A DNA stretch of 64,000 bases, taken from the NCBI RefSeq assembly GCF_000313135.1, contig NW_004457442.1, forward strand, positions 429,677 to 493,676, read 5' to 3'. The DNA is from Acanthamoeba castellanii str. Neff. Its lineage: Eukaryota; Discosea; Longamoebia; Acanthamoebidae. The notes beneath the pieces were generated by a model that was not told where the DNA came from, did not search any database, and worked only from the letters and a program-made list of their open reading frames with translations. Below are positions 32,037-44,100 of this stretch, piece after piece. Each line of letters opens with the position of its first letter. Positions within the stretch are counted from its first letter, which is position 1. Made by a program: the position numbers and the translations under genes.

Positions 32037-32713
32037 TCAGCATACGGTGCGAGGAGGGCAGCATTTGCCGTTGGTTGCGCACTTGGTGCTGTTGATCTGA
32101 TTGAGTCCAAAGTTTGGAGCAAGAGAAGATGAGGCTAAGTCGAGCGAAGCAGCGTGGGATCAGACAATACAGTACCTGGTTCCACGTGAGACCCTGGCAC
32201 TGGTCGCGGCAGTAGCCGATGAAGAACGCCGAGTGGCCGCACATGGCCACGCCATCGAGCTTGGAGCTGCGAAGGTGGAGTTGGACAACAGAGGGTCAGC
32301 GCCCAGTACAATGAAGAGGCGTAGTGTAGGCACTTACCTGCCGCACATGGCTACGTCGTGGTCGCACATGGCGTAGCTGTTTGTGCACGACGTGACATGT
32401 GAGCTCATACTCGGAGGAGTGCAGGGGAGGGGCGAACGTACCCATACATGGTGATGTCACACTCGTTGGTGATGAAGCATTCACCGGTGGTCCTGTTCCA
32501 TGTGCTTTGGAGGCACGGCACCTGGGGACCACGCTCGCCCACTGCCCCGCACGTACGCACAACAAAGTCCCTTTTAGCTCCGCTATGGGTGTAAAAATGT
32601 AGCGAGGGGGGGGCACGTTTGCTGCCGGCGGCGTTGGAGACGGTGAGGATCGTCGCCACCACGAAGACACAAACCAACGCTAGGATAGCACTGCCTCCGC
32701 CTGCTCGCTCCAT
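32037..32713 (-). CDS. Small Cys-rich secreted or membrane-anchored protein
   Basis: Four exons (32713-32442, 32376-32338, 32266-32176, 32096-32037) join in phase to 153 residues and a TGA stop. A hydrophobic N-terminus (about residues 9-28, ILALVCVFVVATILTVSNAA) acts as signal peptide or anchor. The mature part is Cys-rich with a repeated YAMCDH/VAMCGH pattern, two potential N-glycosylation sites (NRT, NST) and a C-terminal CATNGKCCPPRTVC. I do not recognise the family. Later exons are very short (39, 91 and 60 nt), so the model depends on splice inference, but every phase fits. It is divergent with the dipeptidase gene across 247 bp. Confidence 0.65.
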
Positions 32714-32960
32714 CTTTCGTTCTTCTTTTGTTGCTCGGAAGTCTTCTTCGTAGGTTTCCTGAAGCTCGTCGACAAATAATGACTCGATTTGCGCTTGACA
32801 TGTTGGGGAGAGGGGCTATGATTAGGCCATCTCAAGAGGCCACGAAGGCTTCACGCAGGACTCAACAGTGCGGCATGGTGTGCAAATCAAATACATCATC
32901 TATAATCCAAAATAAAATTGCAAATTGCACAATTCGTGTAGTGTAAAGTTGGTGGAGAAC
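32714..32960. promoter_or_regulatory. Divergent promoter region between Cys-rich protein and dipeptidase genes
   Basis: The two start codons face away from each other across 247 bp. An AT-rich stretch (about 32885-32935) lies on the dipeptidase side. Shared regulation is inferred from position only. Confidence 0.35.
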
Positions 32961-35220
32961 ATGAGGCGTTGTGGCACGTCCGCTACGCCTCTGGCACGCC
33001 CTGTGCTTTGGTTGTGGCCAAGAGCGTCTGCCTTGTCTGGCCGGGCTGTTACGTTGTACAATCTGACCAGAGGCACGGCACTCGGCTCTGGTTGTTTCAC
33101 TTCCGCGCCAGCTGCACGCAAGCCACACCTCCTCGCCTCTCGAAACAAGACACGCAACTACTCAACCATGCAGAAGGGCACTTCCTACTCTCTTGGTACA
33201 CGCCTTTCCTTCACTTTGTCATCATCGTCATTTAATTGGATAATTCATGAACTGCTCGTCGATTTGATTACTCTTCACTTTACCTTGATAATCCACCAAT
33301 CAATGAATCTTTTGCAATAAAATTCATCTGTGCAGGATTGGAAACGCATCCGGTGCCGATGGCCATGTTCCGCGAGAACAGGGAGCGGCTGATCGCTCGC
33401 TTCGAGAAGAGCGCTGAGGGCACGCCCGAGGGCAGCGTGGTCCTGCTGCGCGGCGGCAAGGCCAAGATGCGCCACGAGACCGACCACGAGCACCTCTTCC
33501 GCCAGGAAAGCTTCTTCCACTGGACCTTTGGCGTGGCCGACCCCGACTGCTTCGGTGCGATCGACCTCAAGCGCCGTCGCGCCATCCTCTTCATCCCCCG
33601 CCTGCCCGCCGAATATGCCGTGTGGATGGGCAAGGTACGGACCGACACGGACAACCTGAGCGCCTGAGTTCTCTTGCTCACAGTGCGCGCCGTGCACCGC
33701 ACACGCACGAACACACACACACACACACACACACACAATGCCAGATCGCATCGTGCGAGGACTACACCGCCCGGTACGAGGTGGAGGAGACGTACTACGT
33801 GGATGAGATCGACGCCGTGCTATCGAAGCTCAATACCAAGATCATCTACACCCTCCACGTACGTTCACTCATCATCATCATCGTCACCATCGTCATCGCC
33901 TTTGACTTCTTCGTTTTGGCCTGGTATTTAAACAATGCGTGCTTGCTTGGGTGTTTGGGTTGACGGCCACCAGGGCCTCAACTCGGACTCGGGCAACTAT
34001 GCCAAGCCGGCCACGTTCCCCGGCATCGAGAAGTACCGCGTGGACAACGGCCGCCTGTGGCCCGAGATGGTGGAGTGCCGCGTGATCAAGACGCCGATGG
34101 AGCTCGACGTCCTGCGCTACGTGTGCCGCGTCAGCTCCGAGGCCCACGTCGCGGTGATGAAGCAGTGCAAGCCCGGCATGATGGAGTACCAGCTCGAGGC
34201 CCTGTTCCAGCACGAGGTCTACTCCCGCGGCGGCTGCCGTCACGTCGCCTACACCTGCATCTGCGGTTCGGGCCACCACGGCTCTATCCTCCACTACGGC
34301 CACGCCGGTACTCGCCCCATCGTCGTGTGCTGTATGCTGTGTGCTGTGGTCAGGCCTAACTCGAAGCGGATTCAGGTGCCCCGAACGACAAGCAGCTGGC
34401 CGACGGCGACCTGATGCTGCTCGACATGGGCGGCGAGTACCAGTGCTACGGAGCCGATATCACCTGCTCCTACCCGGCCAACGGCCGCTTCACCGAGAAG
34501 CAGAAGGTGGTCTACAACACGGTCCTCGCCGCGCAGCAGGCCGTCTTCGCGGCCATGAAGCCCGGCGTGGCGTGGATGGACATGCACGCCCTGGCCTATC
34601 GCACCACCCTCCAGGAGCTCGCCCGACACGGCCTCGTCAAGGGCGACGTCGACGCCATGATGGATGCCGACCTCGGCGTACGCAGACCCCTTCAGCCCAG
34701 TGGAATTCTGAGAATGTCTGCACCCACTAACGGCAAACCACTGTTTCTCGTGGTGAGCGCAGGCCGTCTTCATGCCGCACGGCCTGGGCCACTTCCTCGG
34801 CATTGACACGCACGACGTGGGCGGCTACAGCACGGGCGCCGAGCGCAGCACGCGCCCCGGCTTCAGGAGCCTGCGTGCCAACCGGTCGCTCGAGGCGGGC
34901 ATGGTGCTCACCGTCGAGCCCGGCGTGTACTTCATCGACCCGCTGCTCGACAAGGCCATCGCCGACGACAAGCAGAAGCAATTCATCAACGTCGACAAGG
35001 TCAACGAGTTCAGGGGTACGTTCCCTTTCTATGTGGTTGGGTCACTCGTGTGTCGTGTCGTGTCGTTGTTCGGTAGTTGACAGGTCTATCAGGAATTGGC
35101 GGCGTGCGGCTGGAGGACGATGTGATTGTGACGGCCGACGGCATCGAGAACATGACCAAGTGCCCTCGCACCGTCGAGGAGATCGAGGCCATCATGGCCG
35201 AGGGCAGGAAGTCGCACTGA
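32961..35220 (+). CDS. PEPD: Xaa-Pro dipeptidase (prolidase, M24B)
   Basis: Seven exons: 32961 (or 33168)-33195, 33336-33634, 33745-33858, 33974-34307, 34376-34677, 34763-35015, 35093-35220. From the ATG at 33168 the protein has 485 residues, close to human PEPD, and aligns throughout by eye ([31 protein letters not shown]). The dinuclear metal site is complete: [33 protein letters not shown] and [11 protein letters not shown]. It cleaves X-Pro dipeptides. The first in-frame ATG at 32961 adds 69 residues rich in Arg, Ser and Thr and almost free of acidic residues, ending TRNYSTM, which looks like a mitochondrial presequence. Intron 2 has an (AC)n tract beside its acceptor. Confidence 0.94.
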
Positions 35221-35400
35221 GCCCGTCTTCTTCCTCTACGAGGCCTTTGGAACTGAAGCAGCCCATCATTCCTTGTTGATGTGTAAGTACATGGACCATC
35301 AAGAGACAACACACGCAAGTTGGGCACACGCTACCCCAACGCAAAACGTAAATTCGGAAACATTCAACAGTTTGGATCTTGAGAAGAAATAAGAGAGCAG

Positions 35401-35919
35401 ATGTCATCATCCAAAAAGACTGAAAGGACGGCCACAGAGTTCAGCTTTGGCATAATACCATTGAGGCGCAAGCTTCGCGATGCACCCCTCTCGCTCGACA
35501 ATCTGGAGATTTTGTTGATTGAGCAAAAGGTCGGGCACAGGGGGAACAAGCACGGACGGCAGTGGTGCTTCCCCAAGGGCCACCGCGACCATCGAAAGGA
35601 GCCGCCCCTCGACTGCGCCAAGCGCGAGCTCGAAGAAGAGACCAATCTTCGCGTAGCGGCTTTCATCTTCGACGTCAATGACGAAGCGGGCCGAGGCCGC
35701 TACGCGAGCGAGTACTTCAACCCCGTTCGCCGGTGCTGGAAGAGATGCGAGTACTGGGTGGCCGAGGTCGAGGAGGGCGAGGTGCGCGTGCAGGAGGCCG
35801 AGGTGGCCGACGCCGCGTGGCTCGACTTTGATAGTGCCATCAACAGACTCACCCACCCCGAAGACCGAGATGTGCTGGAGAGGGTGAAGGCCGACCTTGG
35901 GTCTTTTTCCTCTTCGTGA
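35401..35919 (+). CDS. Nudix hydrolase
   Basis: A single-exon gene of 172 residues follows 180 bp after the dipeptidase. The Nudix region runs from about residue 15 to 165. The Nudix box starts at GHRDHRKE (about residue 65) and continues to KRELEEETNL. Compared with the consensus G-x5-E-x7-RE-U-x-EE-x-G-U it has one extra residue in the first loop and Asn in place of the last Gly; the catalytic RE and EE residues are kept. The preceding FPKG is typical of diadenosine or diphosphoinositol polyphosphate hydrolases, a likely but unproven substrate class. There is no signal peptide; cytosolic or nuclear action is expected. Confidence 0.85.
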   Translation: MSSSKKTERTATEFSFGIIPLRRKLRDAPLSLDNLEILLIEQKVGHRGNKHGRQWCFPKGHRDHRKEPPLDCAKRELEEETNLRVAAFIFDVNDEAGRGRYASEYFNPVRRCWKRCEYWVAEVEEGEVRVQEAEVADAAWLDFDSAINRLTHPEDRDVLERVKADLGSFSSS

Positions 35920-36100
35920 GGTACCGACATCATCAGCTGCTACATGAAACATGACCTTTTAGGGGAGGAGATTGGAAGCTTCATCCCTGATAGGCGTCTC
36001 ACATACACTCCAGTGGAGCTTCTTGTTCCTCTTTTCATTGTGCACCACCGTGTGACAGACAACTTTTATAAGTTGGTGGGACGGTGTCGAAAGACTCGCA

Positions 36101-36620
36101 GTGGGCGAATCGCCGTCGCCAACGCCCACCAATCCAAAGGCACCCTCGGCCACGCCCACCATGTCGACGACGCCCTCCAGGTCGGCCGCGCCCAGCCCTT
36201 CCAGATCGCCCACGCCCTCGACATCGACGTCGCCCTCCAGGTCGGCCATGCCCAGCAGTTCTAGGACCCCCTCGCCCTCGATGTCGGTGGCGCTCTCGAT
36301 GTCGGTGACCCCCTCAGCCACCCCCTCAAACTCGCCCACAAGATCGGTGACGCCCTCGACATCGCCGACGCCCAGCATTTCCGGGAACCCAACGCGACCT
36401 CGACTGTGACACCTTCGATCTCCCCCTCGCCGACGAAGTCGGTGTTGCCTACAGTCTCCGCAACGCCCTTGATCTTGGACAGTGCCACTGCATCGGTCTC
36501 GCCCTCGCGCAGGGCGTCGCCCACTTCGACCCCTGCCCCGTTGGTGTCGCCGCTGGCTGCCAACTCGACCTTTGGCGGCACGGAGCCCCATCGACCTCTC
36601 AACCTCGTCGTCCGCCCAAC
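36101..36620 (+). pseudogene. Decayed Ser/Thr/Pro-rich (mucin-like) fragment
   Basis: On the plus strand, low-complexity frames are rich in Ser, Pro and Thr (SPSRSPTPSTSTSPSRSA, then VTPSATPSNSPT). The frame breaks near 36400 and continues in another frame (TPSISPSPTKSVLP). There is no start, signal peptide or membrane span. The composition resembles the ectodomain of the intact mucin-like gene 300 bp downstream, so it may be a broken neighbour copy. The flanks (35920-36100 and 36621-36938) show nothing else. Low-complexity DNA can mimic this, so confidence is modest. Confidence 0.4.
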
Positions 36621-36938
36621 ACTGTATTGCCTACATAATTTTATTTCGCTCCACGGCCAAACTGAGTCAGCAGCTGACCGTGGTCAAACGTGCGGACAAT
36701 ACGCCGCGGGCCAACATGACCTCGTACTCCTGGCCCTGTACGCTCAAGTTTGGTAATGAAAACGACAAGAAACTTGGGGAAAAGGAGGGAAAACAGGTTC
36801 GAAACAATGCGCAGGCTTTCTTTCAAGAAAAACAAAGCTCTGTATTGGCCCTTTTTAGGAAACTGCCCACAGGACAAGAAGAAGTAAATAAGATATAATG
36901 AGGAAAAAATAGGCCGCACACTTCATCGCAGAGGCGTC

Positions 36939-37832
36939 ATGCCTGCAGCTGCAGTGCTCATTCGAGGGCTGCCCTGCCTCTGGTTGGGCTTCTTCTGCCT
37001 CCTTGCGTTAGCTACGACCATCTCAGCTGTCCACCACGCAAATCGGCCACACCGACGAGAGGAGATGAGCCAAGCCAGAAGGCAGGCGCAGTCGGCCTCG
37101 AGCACCCCCTCGCACTCGCCAAGTCCCACTTCGACCCCGCCCAGGTACAGGCCGGCCTCGCGCACGCCCTCGCCGCCACTTCGTACCGCCACGCCCACGC
37201 TCTCGCCCACGTTCCCGGGCACCCCATCGCCCTCCGTGTGGGATGTCACCCCGACCCTGTCTCCCACGTTCCCCGGCACCCCTACGCCCGCCGCGTGGGA
37301 TGTCACCCCCACGCTCTCGCCCACTTTCCCCGGCACCCCTACGCCCGCCGCGTGGGACGTCACCCCCACACTCTCGCCCACTTTCCCCGGCACGCCCACG
37401 CCATCGGAGCTCAAGACTGCGACGCCGTCGCCCCAGAAACCCTCCCGCAGCCCATCGCCGATGTATCCCACTGGCACGGTCGTGCCGGGCAACCTGACGT
37501 CGGGCGGCGGAGGCAGCGGAGGCGCTGATCTGGGCCTGATCGCCGGTGTGGTGGTGGCGATGCTCGTGCTAGTCGGGGTGGTGGCGTTGGTGGTGGCGGT
37601 GGTGGTGGTGGTGCGCGCGCGGCGCCGACGCACAGATCCGAGACAGGTGGGCGGGAGGGCCACCGAATGGGAGCTCGAAGAGATGCCGTCCGCACACAAC
37701 GTGTCCCTTATGGCCTCACCGCTGTTCAGCGGGAAGGCGACCACCTTCACCAACGAACTCTACAACATCGGTGAACCGACTAACAACAACAACAACAACA
37801 TCAACAGGACAAGAAGCTTCCGCTTTTTTTGA
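36939..37832 (+). CDS. Mucin-like type I membrane protein with tandem TP repeats
   Basis: A single exon encodes 297 residues. An N-terminal signal peptide (hydrophobic about residues 12-31) is followed by a Ser/Thr/Pro-rich ectodomain. That domain carries about four tandem units of some 18-19 residues (core WDVTPTLSPTFPGTPTPAA, about residues 85-150) that could be heavily O-glycosylated. A Gly-rich hinge precedes one membrane span (about residues 199-226, LGLIAGVVVAMLVLVGVVALVV), a basic stop-transfer sequence (RARRRR) and a cytosolic tail ending in an Asn run and RTRSFRFF. A surface coat or adhesion role is likely by analogy. The repeats are also near-identical at DNA level, so copy number may vary between strains. 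Confidence 0.8.
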   Translation: MPAAAVLIRGLPCLWLGFFCLLALATTISAVHHANRPHRREEMSQARRQAQSASSTPSHSPSPTSTPPRYRPASRTPSPPLRTATPTLSPTFPGTPSPSVWDVTPTLSPTFPGTPTPAAWDVTPTLSPTFPGTPTPAAWDVTPTLSPTFPGTPTPSELKTATPSPQKPSRSPSPMYPTGTVVPGNLTSGGGGSGGADLGLIAGVVVAMLVLVGVVALVVAVVVVVRARRRRTDPRQVGGRATEWELEEMPSAHNVSLMASPLFSGKATTFTNELYNIGEPTNNNNNNINRTRSFRFF

Positions 37833-38174
37833 GATGATCACCACACAATACAGCTTTGAATGCAATCTGTATTCAAGGTCTCAAAAGTGTGCGTTGTGTG
37901 ACTTCGTGATCGACCACCTCATGTCGAGCACATCACGTTTCTCACGAGCATCAGACCAACATCCCCCATCCATCCGCTGGGCGCCATAGCCGGTGCCCAC
38001 CATGGAACCGGAAGGCCACGGATGTAACAGAAAGGGGGGAAAAAAACCGCGGTATGGCCTGACCTTTTATGGGAATGTCCCTCAAGTTCATAACTTTCAA
38101 CATCTTCTTCCCTCACGACCACCGCCAGCAGCACCATCACTGCCACAGATTTCGCAGCATATTATCCTCTACCC
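37833..38174. other. Intergenic spacer, no feature seen
   Basis: The 342 bp between the mucin-like gene and giant gene A contain no convincing frame. The last ~70 bp resemble the region upstream of giant gene B, so the inverted repeat may extend slightly into it. Confidence 0.5.
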
Positions 38175-41100
38175 ATGGGTGAGGCCTCTCGCTTGCCAGG
38201 CGGCTTGCGTTGGGGCTGCTGGGCATCAATATCATCCATCATCCTGTATATCCTCCTGCTCCAACAGCTGGTGGACCTATCCACCGCTATCGACTACCGC
38301 GTGGAGTACTCGCAAGTGCGCCTCTCGCTGGACTGCAGACTGTACCCCTCCACCCCCTCAAACCCCAGGTCTGTGTAGTCAGTGCTTGATTGGCTGGGGT
38401 GTTGTTGTTGTTGTTGTTGGGCAGCTTGGACACAGACAACAACGAGGAGTGGGCAATCACGCTCAACGTGGCGGGCCAAACCAAGTGCTTGGTCTTCTAC
38501 ACCGACAACACGATGCCCTTCGCCAGCCCCATCGACCCCAACCGACCCCTCTGGGAAGCTGAGTTCTCCGCCCCGGCGGGCCAGACCTTCCGCCTGGGCT
38601 TCGAGGCCTGGGAGAAGCAGGCGGGTGGCCCCATGTGCGTGTTCGAGAATGGCGACAACCGCAACAACTACCTCCGCTGGGTCGAGCCGCTCACCAACCT
38701 GAGCCAGCTGGCTCCCAACGAGCAGCGGGCGTTCTCGGCCAGCAGGGCGTTTACGCAGGCCGGCAACTCCTGCACTGTCACCATCATCGGCTCCGTTGCC
38801 CGCAAGGCATCGGTTCGCAACTTCCCACCTCTCCACCAAATCGATTGCGCCTTTGTAGTTTCTATATCGCAACACGACACGCACACGTTATGGCACACAT
38901 GATGACACGCACGCACGCACACACAGCCGGGCGCACCGCGTATCGTCAACGCGACCATCGAGGTCGTGTCGGGGGGCGTCTCGCCTCTGAAGCTCACCGT
39001 GCACGGCTACGACCTCAACCCCGAGCCGATCGAGGCGCCCGTGCTGCAGGTCACCGGACTCAATGCCGAGTGCATCGCCAGCACGCTCACGACCTCTGGT
39101 TCGTCCTCCACCAACATGTTGAGAAATTTATATATATCCCAGTTTCAACCTGTATTCTGGCCTACATAATAATAATAATAACAATATTGGGGTGGTGGTG
39201 TGAGCGCAGACACGCAGCTGACGTGTCTGCTGACGAGGCTGGCGTCTGCCGAGGTGTCGCAGCTGCAGATGGCGCAGGTGCAGGTGCAGACTCGCCTGGG
39301 CATGTCCCGCACGGCCTCGGCGGCCTTCCCCACGTGCCAGCCCGACTGCGAGAACGGTGGCTCCTGCTGGTGGTCGAGGGACTTTGCCATCGTCGAGTGC
39401 GTGTGTTCGCCCAACTACTACGGCCCCGCCTGCCAATACCGTAAACCACTTCTTCTACGCCCCCCCCCCGAAGCCTGTTTGGATTTCTAGGGTTGCGATT
39501 TTCTGTCATGATGAAGACAAACTGACGCCACAGGGGGGGAGGCGGGCAGGCTATCCGGACGATGAGCCCATCCTGGCCGGCATTGCGCCGATGGGCGCCG
39601 ATTTTTCGCTCAACGCCATCCAGCCGACCGTGATCGCCGTCTCGGGTCGCATCTGGGCCGCCGATGTGCCCGACACGACCGTCAAGTCCGAGAACTGCGT
39701 CATCTCTCGAGCCAAGACTTCCCTCGAGTACTCACTCACTCACTCACTCACTCACTCACTCACTCCCCCATTTCATCCATTCATCATCAATGCGCCTCAA
39801 GCTATTTTTCATTCAATATCAAGTTTCCATTACAATCCATTCCAGCTGCTGACGGACACGTGAACGATGTCGATGACGTCATCAGGCTGAACGTGGAGGA
39901 CAACACGATCGGCGACGGTGCGCTCGCGGTCGAGGTGTGGCGAGGCCCGGTGACGCCCTACGACCGCCGAGCCATCGCGCAGGCCGACTCGCTCCAGATC
40001 AGCGGCCTGTGCATCATCCCGAAGGGCGTGCTGGCCTTTGCCGAGGAGAACGACGACACGCTCACGAGCCAGCTCACGGTGTCGATCGAGTGGGCGCGCA
40101 AGTTCAGCAACGACACGCGTGAGTCGCGCGACCGGCTCACCTTCCAGCTCTACGGCCCGCTCCACCTGCCCAGCTCGATCGTGGCGGCCAAGGCCAACGA
40201 GGCCGACGGCGAGATGCGCGTGTTGCGCGAGCAGAGCGTGCGCGTGAGCTTCTGCGACGCGCAGGGCCGGCCGCGCCTGGGCGGCGACGACTCGGACGGG
40301 TTCGACCTGGCCTTTGTCGACGGGCCGGCGCTGCAGCCGCAGCTGGGCATCCGCGGCGGCGTGGCGCGGTCGTTCTCCTACAGCGACTGCCTGGTCAACT
40401 CGCGCAACCCCGAGTGCGCCTACTTCGAGTACAAGCTCTCGTTCGACCTGGCCGGCACCTACCGCGCCCACGTGCTCTACTTCCAGCCCACGGCGCTGGT
40501 CTTCGTGGGCAGCCAGCTGGAGCTCGAGGTCAAGGGCCTGGGCGAGGTCACGGTGCCTGTGCCCGAGTTGCCCGAGTCGAGTATCTCGTGGGCCGACCAC
40601 CTGACCAACCGCGACACTCTCGCTTCCTTTGACACTGCCCTCGCCCAAACCGTACCAGTCGCCATCGCCCATTCCTTCCTTGTTGGCTTTATTGGGTCTC
40701 ACCCAACCAATCCAATCTCTGACGAACTAGATTTCGCCGAATACGGGAGCGGCCGACCGGCTGAATGTGCTGGACACGCTGTTGGATGGCCTCCAAGGCC
40801 GCTGGTTCATGGAGCGCGAGACCGTGAGCTTGGCCTTTGAGGCAGGTCTGTCGCGCGTGGACATGGGCTCCGTGCACGTCGTCCGCCCTCAGGGTTTCGC
40901 CGCGGAGCCCTTCTTCTGCGACTCACACACCGACGAGCTCGATCCTGGTACGTTACGCGCCGCACGCACACGCACGCACACGTACACGCACCACCGCACA
41001 CGCACCACCTCACACAAAACACGATGGTTTCCACATGTGAAACTTGAAGGCAACTAATTTATGCGTGTGTGCACGGCGCAGGGCGAGTGGAACGATTGTT

Positions 41101-44100
41101 GAAGCCTTGGCACAACCTGGGCAACGTGCCCAACAATTTCGTGCTCTCGCGCATGGTCCTCTCGCCGGTGGACTGCCTGGCTTCCATCTCCGTCAAGGTG
41201 GCCGTCGTGCACAGTCTGCCCAGGCTGGTCCAGATCAGCCTGACGCGGACCGGACCGGCCAGCAACGACCCGCGCGCCAAGAACCACACCTCGACCGTCG
41301 TCATCAAGCCCTTTGGCGGTACCATCCATACCCCGCCGCACCATGCTTTGCATTCCTTGCATTCATCACTCGCAGGGCGCGAGCAGCCAAGACGTTGAAG
41401 AGCGGCATTCTGACGGAGTGGACGGGCGAGACGGTGCCCGAGCTGGCGGCCAACTTCGTGGGCCGGCCGGCGCTGGCCGAGTGGGTGCTCTCCGTGGAGC
41501 AGGCGGACGGCACCGGCTACGTGCGGGACTGGTGGCTCGACGTCACCACCCGCAGCTGCCTCGAGACTCCCCGTACCCACCCGCCCTTTCATTCTCCTCA
41601 CCTTTTCCTTCTCCTCCTCCTCACACGACGCACACAACACACAACACACAACACACAACACACAACACACAACACACAACACACACAACACGCAACACGC
41701 AACACGCAACACAGAGGAGATTTGCGGGTTTGGCGGCGGAGAGATGTATGGGCGTGCCGACAACGTCAACGACACGGTGCGCCTGGAGTGCCCGGCCGGA
41801 GGTATGATCTCCGACATCGTGTTGGCGCGCTATGGCCGCATCGAGGGCTACTGCGAAGGCGATCTCAAGAACATCGTCGTGCACGGCGACTGCGAGGCCG
41901 ACGCCGAGAAGGTCAAGCAACGCGTGGCGGCGTTGTGCGTGGGCGGCGCCTCGTGCGAGCTCACGGCCACGGACATCGGCGTGCTGGGCGAGGAGTACCT
42001 GTGCGGCGACGAACAGCCCCAGTGCCTCGACGGCGACGACATCACCCGGCGGCGCCAGCGGCAGCCGCATGAAACGAAGGCCGCCGGCGGGGAACACGAG
42101 CACGACTACGCGCGGCCGCGGCCGTACCCGGGCACGGAGGACTACCACCTGCGCGCCACCACGGTGCGCCAGGCCACGGCGCCCTTCTTCCGGCCACGCT
42201 CCCCCGCGGCCCGGCAAGCCGAGAGTGCACCCGGTCCCGCATCGGCTGCCGCTGACGTGGTCGATCCCTGCGAGGTCACGCCAACGCTGGCCCCGAGGCG
42301 AGCGCTCATGGTCAAGGCCCGCTGCACCGGTGCGTCCGCAGAATCAAAACACAACAAATGCAAAAAGAACCTTAGTCTCAACAGAATCAATCTACGTACA
42401 TACATGCAGATGCCAAGGTGGCGGCTAAGTTCGAGGACCCGGAGCCGAGCGAAAAGAAGATGCTCGTGGCGAGCGTGACCGCCGACTTGGACAACGACTG
42501 GAAGGACGAGACCATCACCATGTTCGCCTACGAGGGCGGACCCCTCCACGTGGCCTTCACGTTCGTCGGCCACAACGCCTTCCAGCCCACAACCTCCGTC
42601 GTACGTTCACCCCCCCCCGCCAGTTCATCTGATTACTTTTCGTCGTGTTTGTCTTCTATTGGTGACCTGGAGAGCGGGCGGGCTTTGTACGACGTCAGGT
42701 GCGTAACTTGGTGGTGGGTCCAGGTGGTGTGCCGGCCGTGGTGGGCGGCCAGCTCGAGCTGCAGGCGGGCGACTTCAACAACGACGGCTACCCCGAGCTC
42801 GTCGTGGGTTATCTCGACGTGGACGGCCAACTGCAGCTTTTCCAGTGGGACCTGCGCATCGAGGACACCAGCGTGTGGCCCGCGGGCGTGGTCAAGCCCA
42901 ACCGGGCCGACTTGGCGCCGTGCGGGTGCTTTGACAGCGAGTCTGCGCTGCGGCGGCTTTTCGCCATGGCGACGCGCATCAGCGTGCCGGGCTCGCCCAC
43001 CTATGATATGAAATCGTCAAGTGAAACCCGGTTGGACTCGCCCGGCTTCTCCTACGCGCTCGCCGTCGGTGACGTTGGCCTTGGCTTCGACGTCGTACGC
43101 ACTCTCTTTCCCTCCAGTTTTTTTGTCTTCATTTTTATTTTGTGCAGTCCCACAGACCGCAGGACCGACGGTGTGTTGTGTGTGTCGTGTGTCATGTGTG
43201 TCGTGTCATGTGTGGGGCAACACGGGGGTGCAGCTGGTCCTGTCGTGGATCGCAGACGAGCACACGGTGGTATGGGGCGTGTTCCGACAGACGGGCTCCG
43301 GGCTGGCCCTGGCGGGCGATGTGATGACCCTGCGGGACGTCGACCAGGCCCACGCGGTGAGCCTCGCGCTGGGCGACTTCGAGGGCACCGGCTCGCGCGA
43401 GCTGGCCCTGGGCATCGTGGACTGGAACACCATCTCGGTCTACTTCTACACCATCGACCAGACGGTGAGCTCCTTCCCGATGACCATGGCCAAGCTGCTC
43501 AACGTCGCCGAGGACTCGTGGATGCTCAACTCCAACATCAAGTACGTCATTTTCATTTTCCGTCCCCATCGCATGCAATTTTCACCAAGGGTCACACCAC
43601 CACCACTCTGAATCTACGTCGCAGCTTGCGGCTGGTGGCGGGTGATCTCAACGACGACCTCGACGACGAGCTCGTGGTGGGCTTCACGCTGGGCGCCGAG
43701 GCCTACCTCTTCCAGGTCGATGCCCTCACGTGCGGCCAGGCCAAGTGCATGGAGCTCGTGGGCTCCTCGGGCTACGCGGTGCCCACCGGGCGAGTGCCCA
43801 CCACGACCACCACCCGCAGTCCCGAGCTGAAGCTCGCCATCGGTGCCGATAGACCAACTCCTTTTTATAGGATGTTATGTTATGTAATTAATCTTCTTTT
43901 TCCCTTTGTTGCACCACCCACCAGGCAACGTGGACGAGAGCAGCACCAACGAGCTGGTCGTGGCGGTCGAGTACACGTCGACGACCGACCAGTCGGTGCA
44001 CAAGGTCATGCTGGTGAGCCTCACGGCCCAGTCCGACTCCAACCAGCCCTTCCTCATCAACGGTTCGTGTGTTAAGCGTGCGTGTGTGTGGCGTGTGTCG

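Noticed and set aside
36101..36409. Ser/Thr/Pro-rich frame as an intact mucin gene
   Set aside because: There is no start, signal peptide or anchor, and the frame breaks near 36400; it was kept only as a decayed fragment.
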